NCBI RefSeq assembly: GCF_028583425.1
Contig: NC_072797.1
Coordinates: forward strand, 22,726,001 to 22,790,000
DNA length: 64,000 nucleotides
Origin: Eublepharis macularius
Taxonomy: Eukaryota; Chordata; Lepidosauria; Squamata; Eublepharidae
Reading direction: 5' to 3'
In this document: positions 34,801 through 46,800 of the stretch, piece by piece
Position numbering within the stretch: the first letter of the stretch is position 1
How the letters are laid out: each line of letters begins with the position of its first letter
Position numbers and translations under genes: made by a program
The notes under the pieces: model-generated
Databases searched by the model: none
The model's input: only the letters and a program-made list of their open reading frames with translations
What the model was told of the DNA's origin: nothing

Positions 34801-37800
34801 GTGTTGATTTAAGTTATTTTCCTTATGTCTACTTCAAATTGGTAACCTGTACAAATGGACAAAATATGTTTGAATGTCAAGACAAAACTTGGATGTACAG
34901 GATAGCAAAATTAGGAAAGCAGTAGGTCTGCTTGGAGTTCACCAACCCCTACGAGTAATATCCATAAACCGCTATGATGGTTCTTGTAGAAACAGCACCA
35001 AAAGGATGCAGCCAAGTTTCTTTGTGTCTTCTGGAATACAAGCCCTACCGAGTTCAGTGGGACTTGCTGCTTAGTTAGGATACATACAATTGCAATGCTA
35101 ATTTTGGACCTTTTACAGCTTTACAAGGAAAAGAAGCGTTCAGTTGTATTGTGTCCTTTGTGTCTCACTACAGAATATGACAGGAGAATGGTGCCCTCCC
35201 GAAGAGATCACCGTAAATAAACCTCCATCCAACAACCCGATACTGGGTCATGTGATTTATCGACTGCTGAATATGTTCTACCCTCCAGAGCCAGAGCCAC
35301 CTCCCCCTGTAATTTCTCCATTTCCTATCAAGGGATGTATTTTGGGGAAGCTGTGTAGTGGGAAAACTACCTGTCTCAAGTTCTTGGAAGAAGGTAGGGC
35401 TTGATCTTTTCCGGGAAAGGTTTGCTCCGTCTCTTTATTGTCTGCTTGGTAAAAAATGGTTAAAGTAAAAAAAAAAAAAGTAGTTTTTTTTCCCTACACC
35501 TTTTACAGATTTATTGAGGCATACTTCTGTACACCAGACCCTACGTTGTTCGATGCATTAAGTGAATTTTCTGACATCTTGAGGCTTTGGATTAGATCCC
35601 ACACACAAGGTTTTCATATCAGCAAGAGTTTGGGTGGAAGTGCTAAAATTGCTGCTTGAAGTTTGTTTTGCACTGAGAGCCAAACTACAAGTGACGTCTT
35701 ACACAGGTTGGACACTAGTCGGCTTCCCTCAAGTTTTGATGGGAAATGTAGGCATCCTGGTCTTGCAGCTGTAATGGAGAGCCAAGCTGTAAAACCAGGG
35801 CGCCTATATTTCCCATCAAAACTTGAGGGAAGCTGACAAGTGTCCAACCTGTGTTAGGCGTCACTTTAGTTTGGCTCTGAGTGAGAGTGATTGTATCCCC
35901 ACTATTCTTCCTGTGTGTACAAGATACAGAACAAATTCAAAACTGTATTATATGCAATCATGTAAACGTGTGAATTCCATTAATAACACGTTATTTTATT
36001 AAAATTTATAGTAAAATGTTATGTGTGGCTGCCCACCATTGTGCGATGGCTTGTGCAAGTGGATCTGTGCTAAGCACATTTTACTTTCTATCTATGTCTT
36101 TGAGTATACATAAATGGGACAGGGGGATAAATAACGACCAGTGAGTTGAAAAGCCACGTAACGCAGCAGGTACAGTTACGACATTTCTATGCAAAACGCA
36201 TACTGAGTCCTGAGATGCTCAGGAGAAAGGTGGCATATAAATATTTTAAATAAATAAATACAACGCAGAAGTATATAAAGTAAGAACAGTAAAAGCTTAC
36301 AACAGCTTTAGTGGCTGAGAAGACTGTGTTCTAGGTCATGAAAGCTTACGCTTCAATAAATCTGTTGATCTTTAAGGTGCCACAAAGCTCCCTTTTTGTG
36401 TTTGCTGCAACAGACACACTGGCTTACTTTACTGGAAAGAGAAAACAGAGCCAATAGCAAATGAACTGAGAGGTGTCTTACACAATTTAATTTATTAGAA
36501 ACAATCCACAGGAAGTTAACCCACTGGGGTTTAAATAGTGAAATGAATGAGATTTGAGGACTGAATGAAATAGGCGGTATTACCCAATCAATCATATCTG
36601 GATGCCTTGAGATCCATCCCCAAAGTTCTTAAGACATGTTGGTGCGTTCTGGTTCACCGTTTGGGAAATAATTGGCTTAGAACAAACCCTGCAGGAACTT
36701 TTAATCCTGTTGAAATGAAGGGGGGTTCCGTCTCTGCGAGTCTGTGCTGCGTGCGTGGCTCTGCTGTTTTTGATAAAACTAAGCGGCCAACATTCATGTT
36801 ATAATGTTCTCCGCTGTATTGTCACATGGTCCTAAAATATAAAACGTGTGGTGGCAAATGTGTTTTCTTTTTGTCAGTTTGCAGTATCCAGGCACTGTTT
36901 ATTGATGAGTTGATCTCAGATGCCCTTAAAGCCTTCCATGAAAATGAACTGGGAAGTGCAACCAGTCTGACTCAAACCATAACCGAAGAAGTTCCTTTGA
37001 ATCAAATTGATGTAAGTGAACATTTCGTTTCATCTTTGAAAACTTCGAATAAGTGAAATGTAAGAAAATTGGCAGCCTTCACCTTTGGTGGGGGGCGGTC
37101 CAAAAGATTGTCTGCTGCAGCTGTTCAAACCAAACTGGATTGTCTGGTCAGTTTCCATTGCCAGCCATGACACACGTTATTTGGACAGATCGGAGGCATT
37201 TTGGTACCCAAAGCAGGAAAATCCAATGATACCCACTGCTTACAAATTAACATGGGGGTCCAATCTCCTCTGAAAATCTCCTGCGTAACTCTTATTGAGC
37301 TGCAGGAATGCCGCCAAGTAACTTGTTCATTTTATTTGCACCATTTAAAAAACCCCTTCAGAATAGACTGTGCCCTACAAGCTGGTTCTGTCTGTATTCA
37401 GTTCGGCTTCTGTTAATCATGATTGAAACCTGCTGTCTCACCTTACTTGGTATGAATGTGTTAGAAATGGTAGTGGTGTGGTTAGAGTGTCAAACTAGGA
37501 TCTGGGAGACCCAGGTTCAAGTATCCCACACTGCCCTGGAAGCTTCCTGTACGACCTTGTTCCAGTCATACATACTCAGCCTAACCTACCACAAAGGGTT
37601 GTTGTGAAGATAAAATGGAGGAGAGGAGAACGGCATAAGCCACTCTGGATCCCCACTGAAGAGAAAAGCAGGGTATGAATGAAATGAAATGAATATGATA
37701 TGCCATTGTGGGGTATTGTTGCTCCAGTGAAAGAGGGTGGGTCTGAAGAAAGACATGTCTGCACCAGGTTGTAGAAATGGTACAAGGGGCAGAAGGTTGA

Positions 37801-40800
37801 AGCCTCTTCTCCTTGGTCAGGTGTTGAACACACAGGAACTGAGATACCGCCATTCATATCTGACTATTGGCTGGACCTGGACTCTGCTCTATGTGCATCA
37901 GCCCTTCAAGATTATCTCTAAAAGATGTGGTAGCTGTGCTTTCCTGGGATTTTCCTTCTTTCTGTCTAGCTTGATGGGACCTTAGTTTGAGGTACCTTGA
38001 GCACAGGTGGGCACTGTTGCTGTCCACAGATCAGTTGGAACCCTTGTTATGTTCTTAAAGTACTGAGAGCCAGTTTGGTGTAGTGGTTAAGAGCGTGGGA
38101 CTCTAATCTGGAGAACTGGGTTTGATTCCCCACTCCTCCACTTGAAGCCAGCTGGGTGACCCTGGGTCAATCACAGATCTCTCAGAGCTCTCTCAGCCCC
38201 ATCCACCTCACAGGGTGTTTATTGTGCAGATAATAATATCATACTTTGTAAACAGCTTTGAGTGAGTGTTAAGTCATCCTGAAGGGTGGTATATAAATTG
38301 AATGTTATTATTTAAAAAGGTAAAGGTAGTCCTCTGTGCAAGCACCGAGTCATTACTGACTCTAGGGGAGACGTCGCATAAATCGAATATTAGTATTACA
38401 GTATTATAAAAACCCAAGCTCGTTTAAAGCAATGTCTCAAACTCTACTTCTTCTTCACAATATTAAAGTAAATTTCTGATGGATGGCTTCCTTTCCTCCC
38501 CCCAAACAAGGTCCTGAAAGCAGCTTCTAAGGCGTCCCTAATAGCATTAAAGGCTTGGGATGAAAAAGAGTCAAGCGTGCTTCCTTGTGATGAAAGCAAA
38601 GGTAAATATCATTTGTCATTTTTGGCCATTCCCTAGATTCAGAAATCTGAAGGGCCTAGATGGAAAAATCTGAAGGGCCTTGCCGCTCCATTTATTTATC
38701 TATTATGATTCCTAGCTGTTACTAATTCTTAGGTCAGAATTTTGGGGACAGTTTTGTTCCATTCTTGTTTTTCTCTCTCTCCACCTCCCCAATGGTCCTT
38801 TAAAACAATCCTGTCCTGATAAAACTTCTGCGCATATCCATATAGCAAATTTACATTGGATGTGTTCTATTTTAAATTAGCTGTTGTGGCTCTCCCCCAC
38901 AAATCCTAGGAACTGTGGTGTGGTTAGGACAGAGGGGTCACCAGGATGGTGCCTGCGGGTGTCATGGAAACCACCGATACCTTTCCTGGTGCCAGTCAAG
39001 TGTTTTTAGAAAGTGGGTGGAGCTAGGTTGGGCTTTTGCTCAGGAAGGCTTCTGATTGGCTGAGCAGATCTTTAAAGACATTGCTGTGGGAGCAACTGCC
39101 ACCACAGCACAAGGATCTTCACCGAGTGTATGTTTATGCAAGAAAAGGAAAGCTGTGTGTTTATGCAAGAAAATATTTCAAAATAATATGTTAATTTAAA
39201 AAGACATCCTGTTAAGCAGAGCTTCTGCCAAAATGTTGAAGAGTTACTATTAGAGTTATACGTAGCCTAGCCTTACATCCGTGGATGGCTGCACTTCCTG
39301 CAGTGGCCATTTTGTTGTTGTGCCTGCCTCCCTGTGTCAGAATTCTAAAGGTGTCCATAGGCTCAAAAAGGTTGGGGACCCCTGATTAGGAGCTGATAAC
39401 TCTCTTTTAGCAATTCCTAGCACAGAACTAAGCAGCTCAGGATATCTTCATACAAGGGGATGATCTGTCCTTCTTGCTCCGGCCTAACACTAGCCCAGCT
39501 ACAGTGGAGGCAGCAGCCTTTGCAGTGAGGCTCAACAGAGAGGGTACAGCCACCACTCCTACTACCTACTGCCCCACTGTGCCACCTCTTACTAACCCCC
39601 ACCCTGGAGATAGATATCGGTTCCTGCCCCTTCATTCCTCTTTTCCCAGCCATCATTAAATGTCCTGCAAGCTGCACAGGCTCAGTCAAGCTTCCGAAAG
39701 GTCAGATCTTACGAGAATCCCGAAAATTCTGGTGGCCATGTGCAGGTTACCGTGGTGTGTTTAAAGATGCCTGAAGGGACAAGAAGGGAAGGTGTATTAT
39801 CTGATCTGCCTCCTGGGAGAAGTGGGCCCGTGGAAAGGATGTAATCGTGGGGGGCAAGGATGAGGTGGGGGGGGGACACTGCCTCCCCTCAAATCTACCA
39901 CTCAGCTCACTTTACCACGTTGATGAGCTGGCAATGAGTTTTTGCTATTTCCAGGTCATAGTTTTCTCCCATTTTACTATGAGTCACATTTGTGGCATGT
40001 GATCCAAAGGAGTACTTGCAAAGCTGTCAAGGGAAGAAGCACCAAGAGATCATGAGTGATGTTTAGGAAGCCCTGGAGTAGGCATGATAAAGGCTGTAGC
40101 TTTGTACATCTTTGTTTTTAACCAATAAGTGAAGAGAAGGAGCTTTTAACAGAAAGCCTGATGTGTTTTGCTTTACCTGCTAAGCATTTCAGTGATAGGA
40201 TGTTGGTTTAGCATTGGTATAGCCAAAGTAGTCCTACTTGCCTTCCCAATGTTCTTTTGCATGTTGGCAGGAGGGAGGAGTATATAAATATAATGCCAAC
40301 TCATTTGCAGCTCTGAGTGCCTTAGACATTTTTCCAGTCATCTGTGAATTTTGATTGTCAAAAGATAAACTTTCTTCTTACAAAAGGAATGTTAACTTCC
40401 ACTTTGTATGGACAATGAAAGTTGGAAATATGTATAAAGTGAAGCATATGCTTAAATGTCTGTTTCGCTGCTTTGATTCTCTCGTGCTGTTTGCACCATT
40501 GCATGTCCTGGGAGAGAGAGAGAAAAAAAATTATATTGATTATCTGAGTCAGACTCAAGATATGTGTGAGTGGCAAAAAGCATTTTTTAAAAAGGTATTT
40601 ATGGAACACAAGGCACAAACAGGCATCAACTGCCAATGAATTGTGGGGGGGGGGGAATAAGACTGTGAAAAACCAACCTTTGGTTTTCAGTCATGTGTTT
40701 TTAAAGAAATGATTTGATTTGGAAGGCAAAACACTTGGAGAAGACTTTTTCTATAATCATTGTAAGTTTCTCAAAGTGGTGGGCTCTTGCCTAATGCAAA

Positions 40801-43800
40801 GGGCAGGACTCCATACAATTTGTGACAATACTTGCATAGCAGGTCCTAATGTAAAAACTGCTGTTCTTTGCTATCCATAGATGTTGACCAAATATCAGCC
40901 TCAAATAAGTCGACAGAGATGAGTGAAGAAGGGAATGACTTATCCAAGGTAGGTGATTTGATTTTAATGTCCCTTGTGTACAGAAGATCCTAAAAATGAA
41001 GACAGCTTGGATGCTGAAGTTGATTCGAAAGCAGCACCATGGTGCACACACCTGTTTCTTTTGCCTTGTCATCTCAAGCAAGCAGGGTTTGTGTGCAACT
41101 TTTTATAGCCCTCTAGTATCAAAATATTGAGGTGACTTCATTTTTGAGACATTACAAATACTTTCAAAACTTTCCTACCTGGAAAAGCGGAATGAGCATG
41201 TATTCTCAAGGGGGTAACCCCTCTGCTGTGTTACCTTCAGCACTCCGAAACCAAGTGTTGCCTTTCTACACCGTTAACGAACCCCAAAGTTTTTTTTAAA
41301 AAAGATGAATTGTTGATTGTTTTTGTTGATGAGACGGGAACTGTGTACAACTGTAGACAGACAAGAACTATGTACAACTGCAGACAAACATTGTAACAGA
41401 ATGATGGTCAGAGGAAATAATGGCCTGACTCAGCAGACAAACTTTCTTATGTTCTTATACTCATCCGAATCTTTTCTGGTGTCTTTGGGCATACAGGACC
41501 TCTAAAGACCTTTCTTTTCTCTCTACCAACACATATCTTTCCCTTAAAGTCATCTTGTGAGGTTGATAAACTTGAAGAGCACTATTGAACTATTGACCCT
41601 CTGTGGGAATTTCAGTGAGTAAAGTACTGTTCTTCGGGGAGTTTGCAATTTTCCCCTTGTGGGTATTTTTATCTCGGCAACTTCCCCTTCTTTTATGCAA
41701 AAGAGAATAGGAAAACAGAGTATGACAACAGCAATCTCTTTCATTTAATAAATTTGCTAAGGCGCATTCCTTTATTAACTTGTTGTATGAATGATTCCCT
41801 GCATCGGCAGTCTGAGATAGTACTATCCTGAAACTGCTTTCTGTTTTTGTGTAGTGTATATATCAGATCTAAGCAGGGGTCATTTAATAGAAAAAGAGCT
41901 GGAGGAACTCATTAGCATAACTCATTTGCCATCACCAGATGTGTGTCATTAGCATAACTGATTTGCATATGCCACACTCCCTCACATCACCTATCCTGGC
42001 TGTTGTGGACCCAATCCTGGCCATTCAGGGCCAAAATTCTAGAGCTTACCAAGGTTCCAGTAAAAGACACTATTGCACTTATTAATCAGATTTTCCCAGA
42101 GGATGTAACAGCCTTATTCCATCATTGTCTGACAACCAGTTACTTCCAATGGGATAACGAATTCTATGAACAGATGGATGGGGTGGCCATGGGGAGCCTT
42201 CTCAGCCCAGTTATAGCAAACTTCTACATGGAACATTTTGAAAAAACAGCTCTAGAATCAGCACCCCACAAACCTAGTGCATGGTTCCGGTTTGTGGATG
42301 ATACATTTATCATTTGGAGCCATGGGGAGGAAGAATTGATGCGGTTTTTGAATCATCTCAACAACATCCACCTGAACATACAATTCACAATGGAGAAAGA
42401 AATCGAGGGAAAACTCCCATTTCTGGATACCTTGGTCATCCGCAAAGCAAACTTTCAGTTAGGTCACAAGGTCTACAGGAAACCAACTCACACTGATTGG
42501 TACTTACACAAAAACTCCAATCACCACCTCCGACAGAAAAGAGGCATAATGAAAACATTAGTGGATCGTGCAAGAGGGATATGTGAGCCGCACTTTCTCA
42601 ATGAGGAAATTAATCATCTAAACCACGCACTTCAGGCAAATGGCTACTCTAGAAATGAAATCCGAAGAGCAATCAAACCCAGGATGAATCAAACAACCAA
42701 GGAAAAACAGTCTCCTACAGGAAAAGTGGTTTTGCCATATATCAAAGGAATTACTGATCAGATGGGAAATCTTATGAAAAAGCATAACCTTCAAGCAGTA
42801 TTCAGACCCACCCGAAAAATACAACAGATGCTACGATCAGCAAAAGACAGTAGAGACCCCCTCACCTCTGCAGGAGTATACCGTATACCCTGCAGCTGTG
42901 GACAAGTTTACATCAGGACCACAAAGCATAGCATCCAGACAAGAATAAAAGAACATGAAAGACACTGCAGACTTGGACAACCTGAAAAATCAGCAGTGGC
43001 TGAACATAGCCTAACTCAAACAGGGCACAGTATCTTATTCCAGGACACCAAAATACTGGACAACACTTCCAACTACTTTGTCAGACTGCACAGGGAAGCC
43101 ATTGAAATTCACAAACATAAGCAAAACTTCAACAGGAAAGAAGAAACCTTAAGAATGAATACAGCATGGTTTCCAGTTCTGAAAAACACCAGGCTAACAA
43201 AACACTCTATACCCGACAATAGCCCTGCAGAGAAGATTAGCACATCAAGCACCAATCCATATGCAAAAGAACCTCCTCAGGATACAGTGAAGCCTCCCGC
43301 CATTAGCATTCTACACCCTGGGAAACTCTTACAGGATGACTCAGCTCAACCCCACCCCTCCTGAGTAGATATAAATGACCTGCCAACATCTTTTCCACAC
43401 TGTGACACTGAGAGATCTCTGTCTTTTGGTGCTACACCTCTGAAGATGCCAGCCACAGCTGCTGGTGAAACGTCAGGAACTACAATGCCAAGACCACGGC
43501 AATACAGCCCGGAAAACCCACAACAACCATCGTTCTCCGGCCATGAAAGCCTTCGACAATATGTCATTACTATCCCCACAACAAAACATCCTGTGAGGTG
43601 GGTAGGGCTGAGAGCGCTCCAGAGAGCTGTGACTAGCCCAAGGTCACCCAGCTGGCTTCAAGTGGAGGAGTGGGGAATCAAACCCGATTCTCCAGATTAG
43701 AGTCCCACGCTCTTAACCACTATACCATGCTCTTAACTGCTACACCAGCTCTCTGATCTGTTCTTGCTATTAAGAACTAGATTTATCTTTCCATAAACAA

Positions 43801-46800
43801 CCACTTTATTTGTATCCTGTTCATGTAAAGAAGCTAATGTTGGCCATGCATAAGTTGAGCCCCGGTTTGACATTCTGGTTGATTGTCACTTTGTTTTCTT
43901 TTTTCTGGGGTCCTCTGAATGCCAACCAACAACAACAACCCCCTCCCCCCACACACACACATCAGCATCTCTTCCTTTAACCATATTTTCTCCAGGAATC
44001 TCAAATTCAGCTTCAAGTTGAGCCAATATAAAAACAGCCTGGAATGGCTCTTCTGTCTCTTAACTTTTATATTCCGTTTAATTAAAAAAAAAAACCACAT
44101 TTCTTAAACCAACATACAAATAAGGAACCAGATCTGTGAGCCCAAAAGGGCATTAGATGTTTTATATCATGCAATAACCTTTGATAGCAAGTGACAACCT
44201 GATTTTGAAACTGACTGGAATTTCAAAAACAGTTTTTGATATGGCCTGGAAGTCAGTTATTTAAAGCAGTCAACAATTCCACCCATGTCTACTGCAGGCC
44301 CTTTCTTTTGATCTTGCTTGGAGTTTTAACACGGCATAATCCATACAGTTGCTGGATAAGTTCTTTAGAAATGACTTCCACAGCACCAGGCTGGTTGATC
44401 TTAGCCAGATAGTTTGTCCTTTATTGAAATGTGTGCTTGAAATTTAAATGCATGATTTTTTAAAATAACACTGCTCTGAATTTGCTGAGTGATTACATCC
44501 CTATTTCAATCACTTTTTTTTCTCAATTGTACAGTTTTCTATACGTGCTCAGCTTGGGGCAGCTGCAGAAACATTTTTGAAGAGAGGAAAAAGCATTCCA
44601 GATGAATTATTAATTGGTATCCTGGTAGAACATATTAGGTATGAAATTAAACTGAATTTGGGTGCAGTTCAATGTATCTGCTGTCAGCGACCTGTTTTGC
44701 CATTCTTACTTAGAACAAGCACTTGATAATCACTCTGATAATAGTCTCAATCACATCATTGAAACTACTTGTCAAGGGAGGAACTATTCATGACAGTAGC
44801 AATTGTGATCTCATTTGCCATTCAAATCCAGATCTGACAGCATGACCATTAATGGTAATTAGATATTTATCTTCTTTCTCTCCCCCCCCCACCGCCTCTT
44901 CAATGAAAATGATAAGAACAAATAAAAAATTGCCCTGCTTGATCAGACCAGTGGTCCATTGAGTCCAGTGTGGTCCATCACACAGTGGCCAACCAGTTGA
45001 TTTGCAGGGCCATCAATCAGGGCTTAGAGCCTGAGGCCCACCCCCGATATTGCCTCCTAAAATTGGTGATGTGCAGGGGACATTTCATAGAAAAAGAGTG
45101 GCAGGAACTCATTAGCATAACTCATTAGCATATGCCACACCCCTTGCCATCACCAGAAGTCCATCATTAGCATGACTGATTTGCATATGCCACACCCCCT
45201 GACCTCACCTATCCTGGCTGTTTTGGACCCAATCCTGGCTGTTTTAGACCCAATCCTGGCAATTCAGGGCCAAAATTGGGCCCAAAATGGCTGAAAGGGG
45301 CCCAAAATGGTTAGAATTGGGCCGCTGCTGAACGGGAGAGTGATCCACCACCTGTAAGAGGCCTGATCCTGACCGTTTTGGGACCAATCCTGGCTGTTTT
45401 ATGCCCAATCCTGGCCATTTGGGGCCCAATCTAGGCCAAAACTCAGGTGGGCAGGGCCATCTGACATGTGACCTCTTTGGAGAACTACTGGAACTGCATT
45501 CCTGCACATTCCCCCTCAAAATGAGCCCTGGTGATGTGGATCCTACCCCTAATTCGTCACTCCACTGAACAAAGGATGAAGCCTTCCTTCAACCTAAGAA
45601 GCAGTCCTGTAAATTAAGCAGCTCTTCTGTTGGAGGAAGAGCCACTTGGGTTGGAGGAAGCCTCCTTAAGCTGGAGGAGGATTCCTTGGAAGATGGTTGG
45701 ATCCACCCCAATATTCATAGATTTCCTTTCCTTGGACGAGATTCCCTCCAGTCCTCATGGCTAGTAGCCATTGATGGAGCTGACCTCCATGAATTTGTTT
45801 AATTCCCTTTGAAAGCCGTCTGTGCTAGTGGCTGTCAATATGTCTACAGTCAATGAGTCCCACAATTTAATTACCCATGGAGTGAAGTACTTCTTTTTAT
45901 CTACATGAGGCTCAGTGGCAGAGCATGAACTTTGCACGTAGAATATTGCAGATTTGAACCCTAGACTAATCAGTCCCTAGACCCTAGAACCAATTAAAAA
46001 GATCAGATAGTAGATTATTTGAAACACCTCTGCTGAGACCCTGAGCTACAGTCAGTCTGAGCAAAGGATACTAATTTTGACAGACCAATGGTGTTATACG
46101 GCAGATTCCTGGGCATTCTTATGAAAAAGCTGGCACATACTTCCTTCCAAACGTCCTGCTGGTTATTTTGTCTAGATTTCTTCTTTGGGTTTGTCTTGCT
46201 TTCCCCCCCACCCTTGCTTTGTGCAAAGAGAGCTGCATATAGTATAGGCAACACATACTTTTTGGATAAACTAAAATTTTGGCACTTGTCTGAATAGCAA
46301 AGACTGTAGAGTCTATCCTTACTTCACTAAGATGAGTGCAGACCTCCAGCCACATAAAGGGGAATTGCCATGGACTTGAGAATCCATCTTTTACGTTTTT
46401 GTTTTGAATTGATTTTTGCAGTCTCAAATTCAGCAAAAGCCAGCGGTTGATTGAGCATTGGGAGGACCGTGTTTCGCTTTATAGGTCACAAGTTGTACAA
46501 GTCAGTTTTATCCGTTTTCACAAAGCAACACTTGAATCCCTTTTTAAATGACCTCTGCTGGCACAATGAGGCTTTGACAGTGTGCATTGAATACCACAAC
46601 GCTCAAGTTTTCCTCATTTACTTCAAGGGAGAAGCTTCTCCAATGCCCTTGGGATAAGAGAGCTCCATGGGTCACCTGTATGGGATTTGTGTGACTCGCT
46701 GTAAAACTAGCTAAGATTCTGTGTTGAATGGAAAGCAGATGTCTTCTAATCATGCCAAAATCCTGAAAGAGAAATTTAGATTTATCCTGTCAATCTGACA

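Larger units (their letters stand above)
27051..35173 (+). other. SPEF2: SPEF2 intron 7 of window (8.1 kb)
   Basis: It holds two 5S SINEs in opposite orientation (27763-27975, 28553-28771), a hAT-like element (29409-29855), SINE (29935-30108), a nested stack (30706-31412), CR1 (32415-32820), a tRNA-type SINE piece (about 33040-33210), tRNA SINE (33707-33913) and MITE (33935-34113). No gene was seen in 27051-27760, 31415-32400 or 34120-35173. Confidence 0.65.
40949..44534 (+). other. SPEF2: SPEF2 intron 11 of window
   Basis: It contains a truncated hAT-like element (41874-42038), the Penelope-like copy (42039-43558) and a tRNA-type SINE (43563-43757). A CR1-type tail word (tttcttatgttcttatac) is near 41443. 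The remainder is unremarkable. Confidence 0.7.
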
